A stretch of DNA of 64,000 bases from Succinivibrionaceae bacterium (GTDB lineage: Bacteria; Pseudomonadota; Gammaproteobacteria; Enterobacterales; Succinivibrionaceae): the NCBI GenBank assembly GCA_016284235.1, contig JAEEOK010000091.1, positions 1 through 64,000 of the forward strand, given 5' to 3'. The position numbers and the translations under genes were made by a program. Each line of letters opens with the position of its first letter. The first letter of the stretch is position 1. The notes beneath the pieces are model-generated. The model searched no databases and had not been told where the DNA came from. It worked only from the letters and a program-made list of their open reading frames with translations. Below, one piece after another: positions 18,358 through 29,275 of the stretch.

Positions 18358-20075
18358 TACTTAACCTCCGATTCAAGCCAATCCTTGACAACCTTTGCTG
18401 TAAGATTTGGTTCATTTGCCACCAGGGCGCGCACAGCCCTGAGAACATCCTCATCCTTGTGAATATCCGGCAGCACAACCTGACCGTTTTTGACATCGTA
18501 AATAGAATCTCCATGCTCGACAGACTGGGCAATAAGATGAAGATCGTCATCTCCCTCAAGTGCAAGCGAATCATCCAGATCCACAGCCGAATCCTCTGCA
18601 CTCTTGTCCTGGCTGCTCAGAAGTTTCATCACCATAGGTCTTATAACCATCATTATAATGACTACAGCCAGAATCACGGATGCAACAATCTTGAGAATGC
18701 GCCAGAACCAGTCCTGCTCATATACCTTGACCGTATCCTCGGCCTGCGGGATCACAACCTCATTGAACGGAACACTTACTACCTCGATGTTGTCTCCTCT
18801 TGTAACATCAATACCGAGTCCGCCTTCCAGAAGTTTGCGTATTTTATGGAGTTCTGTGTCACTGAGAGGAACCTTCTCTCCCCCATCCTTGGCAACATAG
18901 TCTATGCCTACAGATACGGAAAGTTTTGCTACTCCTCCGTAATTTTTAGACTTGTGGCTGATTACGGTGTCAATCTCATAATTTCTCGTCGCTTCGCGGC
19001 TCATATGTCCTGATACACCGGAAGAGCCGGCACCGCCGGTATTATTAACCGCCTTGATATCCTCGGGTATCTGGGAAGAGGCAGGAGGCTGATTGCTTAA
19101 AGAGCCGGGAACACCGCCCGGAGCTCCGGTGCTGTTGAGATCCTCCCTTGTAACCTCCGAACGCACAGTCGCGGCATCGGGATTATAGGTTTTTGCAGTA
19201 TGCTCCTCTTTTGTCAGATCCAGGACAACGTCCACCTCCGCCGTATATTTTCCTATACCGAGAACAGGAATGAGAATGGAATCTATTTTCTGCTTGTACT
19301 CCTGCTCCTTTCTCTGCTGAAGCTCAAACTCCTTCCTTGACGCCATGGCGGAAATATCCTGTGAACCAGAATTCAGGAGCCTGCCAAACTGATCAGTTAC
19401 AGTAACCCGGGAAGGAGAAAGATCATGAACCGCGGAGGCCACTATATTTACAACAGAATCAACATTCTCCTGTGTAAGAGTCGCTCCTCCCTTTACATTG
19501 AGCATGACTGTAGCAGAAGGTGATCTCTTATCCCTGGCGAACACATTGTCTTTGGGTATTGCAAGAAGCACGGTTGCCTTGGAAATTTTCTGATTTTCCT
19601 CTATAAGAGAGGCTAGCTGCTGCTCGCGGCTAAGCTTGAGTCTCTCAGTCTCAAGGCGCTGACTTACACCGAAACCTGAATCTTTGAGAATGAGTTCATT
19701 TCCGTTTTTGGTACTGCCGGATGTATCGACTCCCTCGCGGTTAAGGGTCAGAAGGATATCCTGATATGAATCAATGGGAACGTATATAGTTCCGCCGTTT
19801 CTGGTATTGTCCACCGTGTATTCAATCTTGTTTGAATCAAGAACATCAAGAACCTTGACAAGATCTGAAGGACTGTACTGTCCAAGAGGTCTCATTTCAG
19901 GAGCCTTGCTGAGAAAAAACACATAGACGATTACAACAAGACTGATAGCGAGAGATAAAACGATGATTATTTGACGGAACACATCCTTGCTTATGGACGG
20001 TTTGGACGTCAAACTTTCGACACTATCACTGGCGGCCAAATCATCGGCTGCAACCAGATCATGATTCTCTGCCAT
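18357..20075 (-). CDS. fliF: Flagellar M-ring protein FliF
   Basis: FliF signature regions (ERLKLSREQQLASLIEENQKISKATVLLAIP; YEIDTVISHKSKNYGGVAKLSVSV). Confidence 0.97.
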   Translation of the reverse strand: MAENHDLVAADDLAASDSVESLTSKPSISKDVFRQIIIVLSLAISLVVIVYVFFLSKAPEMRPLGQYSPSDLVKVLDVLDSNKIEYTVDNTRNGGTIYVPIDSYQDILLTLNREGVDTSGSTKNGNELILKDSGFGVSQRLETERLKLSREQQLASLIEENQKISKATVLLAIPKDNVFARDKRSPSATVMLNVKGGATLTQENVDSVVNIVASAVHDLSPSRVTVTDQFGRLLNSGSQDISAMASRKEFELQQRKEQEYKQKIDSILIPVLGIGKYTAEVDVVLDLTKEEHTAKTYNPDAATVRSEVTREDLNSTGAPGGVPGSLSNQPPASSQIPEDIKAVNNTGGAGSSGVSGHMSREATRNYEIDTVISHKSKNYGGVAKLSVSVGIDYVAKDGGEKVPLSDTELHKIRKLLEGGLGIDVTRGDNIEVVSVPFNEVVIPQAEDTVKVYEQDWFWRILKIVASVILAVVIIMMVIRPMVMKLLSSQDKSAEDSAVDLDDSLALEGDDDLHLIAQSVEHGDSIYDVKNGQVVLPDIHKDEDVLRAVRALVANEPNLTAKVVKDWLESEVK

Positions 20076-20097
20076 AAAAACAACCCTGTATTAAAAT

Positions 20098-20472
20098 TTA
20101 CACCTGCATCTGCATTATCGATTTATATGCCTCAACGCATTTATTTCTGATCTGCACTGTAGCCTCAAACGCCATGGAAGCCTTCTGGGAAGCTATCATA
20201 ACATCGGATAGGCTTACGGAATCATCCCCAGTATCAAATCTGGTTCTCAGATTATCCGCATCAACAATCGTATTATTGACATTATTCAGAGCATCCGTCA
20301 GCATGGATCCGAAATCACCGTGATGTACAGCATTCACATTATGACTCTGCTCTTTCAAACCCGCAGCCTCGGCCTGCAATGCCTGAAGCTCTCTTAAGAT
20401 AGAATTTCCGCCCTGTAAACTAGTTATCATTTTAAGCACCTCAGAATCAACTTTCTGAGACTTGTTCTGCAA
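20098..20472 (-). CDS. fliE: Flagellar hook-basal body complex protein FliE
   Basis: C-terminal DVMIASQKASMAFEATVQIRNKCVEAYKSIMQMQV. Confidence 0.95.
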   Translation of the reverse strand: MQNKSQKVDSEVLKMITSLQGGNSILRELQALQAEAAGLKEQSHNVNAVHHGDFGSMLTDALNNVNNTIVDADNLRTRFDTGDDSVSLSDVMIASQKASMAFEATVQIRNKCVEAYKSIMQMQV

Positions 20473-20783
20473 CTATGATGCCAAGTTAAAAAACAGACTG
20501 CGTGATCCAAGTCTGTACGGGATTTTTAAAACACCTGCGCAAATGCGCGATCAGACAGATTTCAAACTGAAATTATTTTCTGATCCGGATATGACAGTGC
20601 AGATCAGCATGAACTGAGCTTCTATTCACCTGCGGACCGGTGCAACGGCGCCCCGAGTTTTCCGCAGGCATACAGGTTAAAACTGTCTCTTTAATCTGAT
20701 CCGCCGCCGCTCGTATGCACCGTCTTCCAACTAAAACCTGTGAAACCGTCACTGAAAATTTAAATTCAGACCTGCGCCGGAGA

Positions 20784-21677
20784 CTACTTCAGATTACGAT
20801 ATTTGCGTACTGTTTCCCAAGCCTTTCCGATCTTCTGACTGAGTTCCGTGTACTTTTTAACCCCGTCTTCACCCAGCCCCTGCGCTATAGCCTTGTCCGG
20901 GTGATACCTTGACATAAGCTTCTTGTAGGCACGGCGGGCATCATTATCGGATGTTGAAGAATCAATGCCGAGTACGCTGTACGCATCCTCCAGTTCCTTC
21001 TGACTGCTGTATGTGCCGCCGTACCCGCTGTATCCGCTGTACCCGTTCTGCTGCTCATATTCCCCGCCGCTTCTCCGTCCGTAAGGAGAATAACTGTCAC
21101 TATCCGGATCATAGGTGAAATGCTTTAGACTTATGATCCTGTCGAGGATATCCTGGGCTTCAGCCCTGGTATAGTCATACCAGTCGGCAACTTCAAAAAA
21201 AAGACTGATTTCATCTCTCGTAAGAAGGTTGTCATAAAACAGAACGGATATCTGAGATAGAAATATCCTTCTTCTTGCTGAAGGATTCTCCCAATACTGG
21301 CGGTATTTCGAAATTATTCCCCTTACCTCTGCAGCTGACGTTCTGCTTCCCTGCAGAATAAACTCGCGGGCCTTCTGATAGCGGTCAGGTCTGATATCAA
21401 AATCGTGAAGCACGCTGTCAACATACATATACTGAAGATCACTGGCTGAAGATGATTTTGCCGTGATATAACCGAGAGGTATAAAAGTAAGGGAGAGATA
21501 GTCATCCGTCGAACGCCTGATCCTTCCCAGATATCTGTACAGTTTTCTGAGGACGTAAAAAAGAATTCCGCCGACAATAAGCACCGGCAGAATGTAAATA
21601 ATGAATACGTACAGCAGAACACCCAGTATTGCCAGTACGGCAACGGCTCCTATGACTTTATAGATGACTTTTTCCAT
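20784..21677 (-). CDS. DjlA-like J-domain membrane protein
   Basis: N-terminal TM, TerB-like middle region, C-terminal J domain with HPD (YSVLGIDSSTSDNDARRAYKKLMSRYHPDKA). Confidence 0.85.
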   Translation of the reverse strand: MEKVIYKVIGAVAVLAILGVLLYVFIIYILPVLIVGGILFYVLRKLYRYLGRIRRSTDDYLSLTFIPLGYITAKSSSASDLQYMYVDSVLHDFDIRPDRYQKAREFILQGSRTSAAEVRGIISKYRQYWENPSARRRIFLSQISVLFYDNLLTRDEISLFFEVADWYDYTRAEAQDILDRIISLKHFTYDPDSDSYSPYGRRSGGEYEQQNGYSGYSGYGGTYSSQKELEDAYSVLGIDSSTSDNDARRAYKKLMSRYHPDKAIAQGLGEDGVKKYTELSQKIGKAWETVRKYRNLK

Positions 21678-21865
21678 GTGTATCCAGGGTACATTGAATT
21701 ACGTAGCAGTTCACAATTCTAGCACATTTTCCATGATTTTGTTCCTTCGCATCAAAGATGTTCAGCCGGATACAGACGCCCCTCACTCATGATGATTGAA
21801 TCACTGGGGGAACCAAACATCAGCAGCGGCGTCTGTTTCAAAACTGCGGCTGAAAATTTATCTGT

Positions 21866-22432
21866 CTACTTGTCAAGATCCAGATCTATTTTTACGCTGT
21901 TCTTCTCCTTCTCTTCGACATGAAAATATTCAGCAGGATGAATATTCATTGAAGCGGCAAACATCACATATGGTATTTTCTCAATTGTCTGATTGAGTTC
22001 CCGTACACTTGCATTGTACTTGTCACGCGCATATGCTATACGGTTTTCGGTACCGGCAAGCTCGTCCATAAGGCCGACATATACCTTGTCAGATTTCAGT
22101 TCCGGATAATTTTCCGCAACGGCCAGAAGCCTTGAAAGAGAGCCTGACAGTTCAGCCGACGCCACCGATTTTTCCGACATGGTCCCTGCAGACATCATTC
22201 TCTCCCTTGCATCGGTTACAGATTTGAATACTTCATTTTCATGCTTTGCAAATCCCTTGACGGTTACGACAAGATTAGGAATAAGATCTGTCCGGCGCTT
22301 GAGCTGGGAATCAATGGCAGCCTCCTTTTCCTGCACGGAATGCTTCAGGGTTATCAGAGTATTGTAGGAAGTGAACAAGAATCCCCCGGCAAGCACGATA
22401 ATTGCCAAAAAAACAGCAAGAAATCCCTTCAT
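21866..22432 (-). CDS. lemA: LemA family protein
   Basis: YNTLITLKHSVQEKEAAIDSQLKRRTDLIPNLVVTVKGFAKHENEVFKSVTDAR. Confidence 0.93.
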   Translation of the reverse strand: MKGFLAVFLAIIVLAGGFLFTSYNTLITLKHSVQEKEAAIDSQLKRRTDLIPNLVVTVKGFAKHENEVFKSVTDARERMMSAGTMSEKSVASAELSGSLSRLLAVAENYPELKSDKVYVGLMDELAGTENRIAYARDKYNASVRELNQTIEKIPYVMFAASMNIHPAEYFHVEEKEKNSVKIDLDLDK

Positions 22433-22691
22433 AATGGATTAAAATCTCCTAAAAAATAAAAAAAACACACACCACCCGATCACATTCTTTGTCCATTGAT
22501 GATCCGTGACGGAACCGCGGTGATAACCGTTTCCAGAGAGATAATATCAAAAAATTGAAATAGATATCAGAATATGATCTTAAAAACATTCTTTTCTTTG
22601 CTATTGATTCATAATGAATATAACAGAGTGAGGGAGTGTTTCCCTGCTTTTTCTGCAGATTATCATAAATCAGATGGAGGTGGAGGCTATC

Positions 22692-23927
22692 ATGGGTTTT
22701 TTTGACAACTTTGCACGATCTATTGGTCTGAGAGACGAAAGTACCATTACATATTCCGATTGTGAACAGTTGTACAAGAACGGAAACTATAAAAAAGCTT
22801 TCGAAAGATGTCTTAAATTCACCATGGAGAACGAGGATCCGAGAATCTGGACCATGCTGGGGGATATGTACAAGACGGGAAAAGGCTGCATGGTCAACCC
22901 TGCCGAATCTTTCAACTGGATGTTCAAGGCGGCGTCAGCCGGAATACCGGAGGCCGAATACCAGATAGGAAAAATGTTTGAGGGCGGTTTCGGCACCAAC
23001 AGAGATCCGACAGAGGCTCTGATGTGGATAACAAAGGCTGCAAACCACAACTATCCTGAAGCTGCCTTTGAGCTTGGCGACATGTACGCCACGGGAGACA
23101 GAATAAAGGAGGATCAGAAAAAGGCCTATCACTACTATCTCATAGCCGCCAAGGCCGGCAATCCGCAGGCCGAGTGTGCGCTGGGACTGATATACTACAC
23201 GGAAAACGCCAGTGCAGCAAACTACTATCAGGCGATAAAATGGTTCAAAAAGGCAGCGCAGCACGGCATGACCGATGCGAACTACAATCTTGCCCAGGCC
23301 TATATTCAGAACAGATTTCCAGGCAGAAATCTTGACGAATACATAAAGAATATAACCATCGCAGCAAATGCCGGAATTGATGCGGCTGTAATGGAGCTCG
23401 GATGCGCATACTTTGACGGTTTCGGTGTTCCAAGAAACTACGCCAAGGCTCTTGAGTGGCTTGAAAATCCTATACTCAGCAATAATGTGGAGGCTCTCAA
23501 AAAGCTCGGGTTCATGTACGAAATGGGTCTTGGAACAGAGGTTAACCGCGACAAGGCGTACGAAAAGTATGTCCAGGCGGCAAATCTTGGTTCATCCTTT
23601 GCAAAATACAAACTGGGCTCATTCATGTACAGCAGCGGCAACAAGGCCGAAGCTTTCAAGTGGTACAGAGAGTCAGCTGATCACGCATTTCCTCTTGCCC
23701 AGGCAAGACTTGCTGAAATGTACTATCTGGGAGACGGAATAGCGGTGGATCATCAGCAGTCATATCTCTACGCGTATTTCGCCGCTAGACTTGGCGTTCC
23801 TGGTTTCACCGACAGCATTGACAAATACAAGCTGGGTCTTAGCGAAATAGATATAAGCAACATCGAAAAGAAGGTAAACAAACTCCTTGCTCCGGCTGTG
23901 GAAAGTGATATGACAGAAAGCAGTTAA
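22692..23927 (+). CDS. Sel1/TPR repeat protein (cytoplasmic)
   Basis: Repeated Sel1 units (AEYQIGKMFEGGFGTNRDPTEALMWITKAANH etc.). Confidence 0.9.
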   Translation: MGFFDNFARSIGLRDESTITYSDCEQLYKNGNYKKAFERCLKFTMENEDPRIWTMLGDMYKTGKGCMVNPAESFNWMFKAASAGIPEAEYQIGKMFEGGFGTNRDPTEALMWITKAANHNYPEAAFELGDMYATGDRIKEDQKKAYHYYLIAAKAGNPQAECALGLIYYTENASAANYYQAIKWFKKAAQHGMTDANYNLAQAYIQNRFPGRNLDEYIKNITIAANAGIDAAVMELGCAYFDGFGVPRNYAKALEWLENPILSNNVEALKKLGFMYEMGLGTEVNRDKAYEKYVQAANLGSSFAKYKLGSFMYSSGNKAEAFKWYRESADHAFPLAQARLAEMYYLGDGIAVDHQQSYLYAYFAARLGVPGFTDSIDKYKLGLSEIDISNIEKKVNKLLAPAVESDMTESS

Positions 23928-23977
23928 TCTGCAGAACAGGATTATTGAAAATGCCGGTTTTATGCCGGCTTTTTCAT

Positions 23978-26900
23978 TTATGACAGAATTGAAAGAAGCT
24001 CCTCACGGGACATATTCATCAAAGACTTCTGCTCTCCTTCAAGAATTGAATCAGCCAGATCCTTCTTGCCTTCCTGCAGTTTCATTATTTTTTCTTCAAT
24101 CGTTCCCTTCAGAATAAGACGGTACACGGTAACATTTCTTTTTTGACCCATGCGGTATGCCCGGTCTGTTGCCTGATTCTGTGCAGCAAGATTCCACCAC
24201 GGATCATAATGAATGACGGTATCGGCTCCGGTCAGGTTAAGACCGGTTCCTCCGGCCTTCAGAGAAATCAGAAAAACGGGGGTGGAGTCACCGTTAAACT
24301 GCTCTACAAGCTGTATTCTCTTTTCCTTAGGGGTGCTCCCGGTAATGATGTAGTAGGATATATGCCTGTCATTAAGCTCCTTCTCTATAATGGACAGCAT
24401 GGAAGTGAACTGTGAAAAAATCAGCATACGGTGCCCCGCCTCCATGGCTGATTCAACAAGTTCAATGCATATGTCAGTCTTTGCACTGTTTTTGGAATAT
24501 CCAGGATATACAAGAGAAGGATGACAGCAAAGCTGTCTCATTCTCAAAAGTTCGGAAAGTACAACAAAGGTATCAAAATTTTTCTGGGAGGATGAATTCA
24601 GAATCCTTTTGAGATTCAGAACCTGGGCATCATACAGTTTCTGCTGTTCACCGTCTATTTCTGCATAAACCACGTCTTCAATTTTTTCCGGAAGTTCCTT
24701 GAGAACATCCGCCTTTCTTCTGCGGAGTATAAACGGTGAAACCATATTTTTTAAATTGTCGGCAACATTCTTATCCTCAAGCATGGCTATAGGATATTCA
24801 AAATCATGAGTAAAATCCTCCACGGAATAGAGATATGACGGCATGATAAAATCAAAAATACTCCACAGTTCGGCAAGTCTGTTCTCTATCGGTGTACCGG
24901 TCATTGCAACCCTGTAGTCTGAATTGAGAAGCTTTACGGATTTCGCAGTCAGAGATTTGTAATTTTTTATCTTCTGTGCTTCATCAAGCACTACAAGACT
25001 AAAGTTCATCTCGCGAAGAAACGGAACATCCTTGACAAGAAGTTCATAGGAAATGACAAATACATCAGTGTCCGAACTTTTGTCTCTGAGCCGCTGTCTG
25101 GAGGCTACATTTCCCACCATCGGAAAAACCCTTACATCAGGTGCGAAACGGTTGAATTCCTGTATCCACTGATAAACAAGAGATGAGGGGGATACAACCA
25201 GAGCGAGAAAATTATTCTGTCCATCAGCCTCACTCTTCTTGCGATCTTCGATTTCCGACCAGATAAGACTTATCATCTGAAGAGTTTTTCCAAGTCCCAT
25301 GTCATCGGCGAGAACGGCACCGAAACCGGAATGAAGCATTGTCTTAAGCCATTTGAAACCGTATGTCTGATATTCACGCATAATTCCGTCAAGACCTGCC
25401 GGCACCGGGTAATCGGCGTTTCTTACATCAGCAAAGCGGGATATCAGGGCATCAAAATCCCTGTCCTTAGAAAAAACGATTTCATCACGGGCATTTATGA
25501 GCCGGTCAAGATACAGGGATCTGAATACAGGGATCTTTGCTCCGTTAAAGATTGCATCAGCCGGAAGAATGTCTAGTTTCTCAAGAAGGGAAAAGGCCTG
25601 ATTTAAACCGGGATCATCAAACAGTGATACATACTCACCGCTTGAAAGACGGTACCACTTCTTGTTCTCTCTGTAGCTTTGAAATATATCATTGAGTTCA
25701 TTGACATCCACATTGCTTGAGGTAAGCCTTAGATCAAGGAGATTCTGAGATTTTACTATATCAAAATCCAGAGAAACCCTCCTGCGTGTTCTTAGACGGT
25801 TGAATTCTGCTGAACCGTTAACCTGACCGAACACATGAAAACATTCCAGCTTTACAGTTAGAAAATCCTCAAGATCCTTGGACGGATCCAAATCCCATTT
25901 CCACATAGCTCCGTCTGTCTTTACACCGCCGCACTGTTCCTCAATAACCCTGATTACCCTGTTTTCATATGTCCTGTTGCCTGTATATATATCATCTCTT
26001 GTCTCATCTCCAAGATAATATTTTAATGAACCGTATGTTATCTCGCATTTAAGACTGATGGTTAAAGATTTGCGGGTTCTCTCAAGAACATCAAGGAAAA
26101 AGGTGAACAGTCCGTTGACTCCGGCTATTTTCTCAATATCATCGGAACTGATGTCGGTTGAAATATGAAAAAGAGGATCAGCAATAATAGCCGGATAGAT
26201 ATGGTAGAAAAATTCATAGGAGCCGGTTTCAGAAAAAGTCAGAGAAAAATCTCCGACTGCTGGTATCGCATTGACAAGTTTTTCAAGCGTTGCTATCTCA
26301 TCGGCATTTTTTCTAACCAGTGAATTTCTGGTTAAAAGATAGCGGTTTGCCCCTTCTCCCTTTAAAATGACAGGCATATAACCGGAAAACTCTACATACA
26401 TCAGAGTTTTTCTTCCGTTTCTTTTCGTCTGTCTGTTCAATGAAAATTCAAGAACCAGTTCCTCCGAACCGCCGACTCTGAAACTTCCGGTCTTATCCCT
26501 GGCAAAGTTCTCGGAATCTGTACTGAATTCAACGTTTGAATTAACGGCAGTATCGTAAAAATAATCAAGATTGTTGCCATTAAGGAGAATGCGCTCGAAA
26601 AATCCTGCAAAATCCTCATAATTTCTTCCGGAAGAGGAAATTGTAAAAATCTGCTTATGGAAGTCTGTTAAATACTTCATAAACTCCATAGCACCGTTTC
26701 CGACTCTTCCGATAAGTGTCATATAGCGCATTGTCCTCTCATCAGGAACAGACCTGGAAAAGTCCACTACCTGATTTCTGGGAAAATACATACAGCCTTC
26801 ATTTTCGAATTTAGTTACAAACTGAATAGGATCATAAAGAGGTATTTTTTTACCTGCGTCGGTCAGAATATTAAAGGACAGGAACAGCGAGATTTTTTCA

Positions 26901-27967
26901 TTTTCGGAAGTACAGTTCAGAATAATTTTCGGCAAAAGTGAAACTTTCGTTTTCTTATTATCCTGTGCGTCATTGAAAAGAAAGTTCAGTTCACTGTTTT
27001 TTACATACCAGTCATATCTTTCCTTTTCAATGGCACTCTGCATTTTATCGACAAACCTGACACCGAGAAGAGATGCCTTGATCTCAGAATAGGAGTTTGA
27101 ACTGTACCACCGCCACAGAAGTTCAATGGCGGCAATTTGATATTCATTCACAAACGTCTTATCCACCCACCTGAAATTCGGGTATGGAACCTCCACCGGA
27201 ACAGCAACCTGGGGATCCAGGTCCTTACAATTTTCATTTTCCCAAACAACAGAATCTGAATTAAGCAGAATCCTGAATGAATGCTTTTTTTCAAACAAAT
27301 CATAAAAGGTAACATCAGATGCAATACAGACTCTGTTGCTGTCATCAACCATGTACTCTGTATTCTCTAGCTCCATTGCTCCGTAATTCAGAATCTCTCT
27401 GACCCTGTTCTCTGTAGTTGGAAGGCTGACAAATTTTTTAATCAGACGGGGAAAATTGATAACATCATCTCCGTCCGGATACGTATGAGAGGAAAAAATA
27501 TTAAATTCCGCAATACAGTGGATATCAAACGTTACACCTCTTTCCTTGTTAATTTTATCGAGAACTCTCTGAATCTGCTGCTGCTTGAGTCTTTCGCTGT
27601 ACTGCTCTTCATTCTCCCGGATTGTAATTACACCGTTGACTCTTTCATACTTAAGGAGAAGGGCTGCCACATGGGGGCAGAATTTTTTTGATGATTCTGA
27701 ATGGTTACAGGAACATTTAAAATTCGATGAACTGAAATCCATATTCTGCATGTTAGGAAATCTCTCTATCGAAGTACTGTATTCGACTCCCTCGGATGAG
27801 ACTTTACCCTGCATTGATGCAACAATCTTCAAATGTTCATCATCATATTCAACCGTCAGATCATCAACTGAACAGCGGTGTGCTATCAGCATTTCATCAG
27901 AGGAAAAAAATTTCCTCCAGTGAAGCACGGTGAAGAGTTTTGATGACGATGAACTTGAATTATTCAT
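23978..27967 (-). CDS. SWIM zinc-finger SNF2-family DEAD/DEAH helicase
   Basis: SWIM motif FKCSCNHSESSKKFCPHVAALLL; helicase motifs GAVLADDMGLGKTLQMISLI, VVLDEAQKIKN, LISLKAGGTGLNLTGADTVIHYDPWWNLAAQNQATDRAYRMGQKRNV. Confidence 0.96.
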   Translation of the reverse strand: MNNSSSSSSKLFTVLHWRKFFSSDEMLIAHRCSVDDLTVEYDDEHLKIVASMQGKVSSEGVEYSTSIERFPNMQNMDFSSSNFKCSCNHSESSKKFCPHVAALLLKYERVNGVITIRENEEQYSERLKQQQIQRVLDKINKERGVTFDIHCIAEFNIFSSHTYPDGDDVINFPRLIKKFVSLPTTENRVREILNYGAMELENTEYMVDDSNRVCIASDVTFYDLFEKKHSFRILLNSDSVVWENENCKDLDPQVAVPVEVPYPNFRWVDKTFVNEYQIAAIELLWRWYSSNSYSEIKASLLGVRFVDKMQSAIEKERYDWYVKNSELNFLFNDAQDNKKTKVSLLPKIILNCTSENEKISLFLSFNILTDAGKKIPLYDPIQFVTKFENEGCMYFPRNQVVDFSRSVPDERTMRYMTLIGRVGNGAMEFMKYLTDFHKQIFTISSSGRNYEDFAGFFERILLNGNNLDYFYDTAVNSNVEFSTDSENFARDKTGSFRVGGSEELVLEFSLNRQTKRNGRKTLMYVEFSGYMPVILKGEGANRYLLTRNSLVRKNADEIATLEKLVNAIPAVGDFSLTFSETGSYEFFYHIYPAIIADPLFHISTDISSDDIEKIAGVNGLFTFFLDVLERTRKSLTISLKCEITYGSLKYYLGDETRDDIYTGNRTYENRVIRVIEEQCGGVKTDGAMWKWDLDPSKDLEDFLTVKLECFHVFGQVNGSAEFNRLRTRRRVSLDFDIVKSQNLLDLRLTSSNVDVNELNDIFQSYRENKKWYRLSSGEYVSLFDDPGLNQAFSLLEKLDILPADAIFNGAKIPVFRSLYLDRLINARDEIVFSKDRDFDALISRFADVRNADYPVPAGLDGIMREYQTYGFKWLKTMLHSGFGAVLADDMGLGKTLQMISLIWSEIEDRKKSEADGQNNFLALVVSPSSLVYQWIQEFNRFAPDVRVFPMVGNVASRQRLRDKSSDTDVFVISYELLVKDVPFLREMNFSLVVLDEAQKIKNYKSLTAKSVKLLNSDYRVAMTGTPIENRLAELWSIFDFIMPSYLYSVEDFTHDFEYPIAMLEDKNVADNLKNMVSPFILRRRKADVLKELPEKIEDVVYAEIDGEQQKLYDAQVLNLKRILNSSSQKNFDTFVVLSELLRMRQLCCHPSLVYPGYSKNSAKTDICIELVESAMEAGHRMLIFSQFTSMLSIIEKELNDRHISYYIITGSTPKEKRIQLVEQFNGDSTPVFLISLKAGGTGLNLTGADTVIHYDPWWNLAAQNQATDRAYRMGQKRNVTVYRLILKGTIEEKIMKLQEGKKDLADSILEGEQKSLMNMSREELLSILS

Positions 27968-28109
27968 AAAAAAATAAACCCTGGATCGAACGATTTAAAA
28001 ACACGGATCAAACTACAATTATCGGCACAATCTGGACAATTTTCAAGACGGCAAAACATTTCTACCGCAGCACCGGCATAATTTAAGCAGACAGATTTAA
28101 TGAATAAAG

Positions 28110-28970
28110 TCAGGATTGTTTTACATCCTGAGAAACAGGGACCTCGCTGTCGGGATCATAATGTCTGATACCATAAACAATAAATCCGATTCCGATCATG
28201 ATAAACGGAATACTCAAAAGCATCCCTACAGAAACCGTAAACGGAAGAGATACGTACTGGGACAGATAATTATTAAGCTCAACTTCATACTCAGCCTGGC
28301 CGGATTTTACGACCTCGAGCAGCATTCTTAATGTAAATGCCATCGCAATATATGTTCCGAAAATAAACCCCGGCCTGTTACCGAATCTGAATCTGTACAG
28401 GATCAGTGCAAGCAGACTGCACATGAGATAAGAAAAGGATTCATACAGCATGACCGGATGAAGCGGCTGACTGCCCAGTCTGTCAAAAACAATGCCATAA
28501 GTTCCGTCGGTAGGAATTCCGACAATTTCTGAATTCATAAAATTGCCAAGTCTGATACACGCGGCCCCTACACCGAAAGCAATAGACATGTGATCAAGCA
28601 TCCACAAAGGACTGAATTCCCTGTTTTTATAACAGAACCATGCAAATGCCAGCGCCGCTCCTACAACTCCGCCGTGACTGGCCAGTCCGCCCTGCCAGAT
28701 ATAAAGGATTTCAACAGGGTGCTCTAAAAAATACTGGGGCTGGTAGAATACAACATGACAAATGCGGGCGCCGAGAACCGTACCTGTAAACATTACAAGA
28801 AGCAGGGTATCGAGCTTATCAACCGGATAACCTTTTTTTCTGCAAAGAACTCGACTTATAAGATAGGCAAGAAAAAAACCTGTAGCAAAACATATTCCGT
28901 ACCAGTGAATATGAACATTAAGAAAATCGATACTTAAAGCAACAGGATCCGGATTCCAGTGAATAATCAT
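28110..28970 (-). CDS. lgt: Prolipoprotein diacylglyceryl transferase
   Basis: Lgt signatures (VHIHWYGICFATGFFLAY; GGLASHGGVVGAALAFAWFCYK; RLGNFMNSEIVGIPTDGTYG; HPVMLYES); start MIIHWNPDPVAL at 28970. Confidence 0.96.
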   Translation of the reverse strand: MIIHWNPDPVALSIDFLNVHIHWYGICFATGFFLAYLISRVLCRKKGYPVDKLDTLLLVMFTGTVLGARICHVVFYQPQYFLEHPVEILYIWQGGLASHGGVVGAALAFAWFCYKNREFSPLWMLDHMSIAFGVGAACIRLGNFMNSEIVGIPTDGTYGIVFDRLGSQPLHPVMLYESFSYLMCSLLALILYRFRFGNRPGFIFGTYIAMAFTLRMLLEVVKSGQAEYEVELNNYLSQYVSLPFTVSVGMLLSIPFIMIGIGFIVYGIRHYDPDSEVPVSQDVKQS

Positions 28971-29275
28971 AGCAGAACTTTCAACAACCAAAAAACAAGA
29001 GAGTCCCTGAAGGACCTTCAATAAAAATAATAAAAAAGGAGACACGAATGATTTTTCGCTGTGTCTTCAAATACACACGAAAATAAAATCTACTCACTGC
29101 CTGCCGCATTGTCAATGTATTTTCACATTTTGTTGAAAGTCATCCGCCGGCAGGCAGGGACAGGTGTGATAACCAATCATGAATGAGCGAAGGTGCTAAA
29201 ATTGTGACTGATAGAATTTTTACGACAGACTGATTCCCGTGGATCCGGAACTCTTTCTGACACTTTTGTCCATAC

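Noticed and set aside
23953-23969. GCCGG...CCGGC hairpin followed by T-run after the Sel1 gene
   Set aside because: Probably an ordinary terminator, but the stem is only 5 bp, so it is not listed as a feature.
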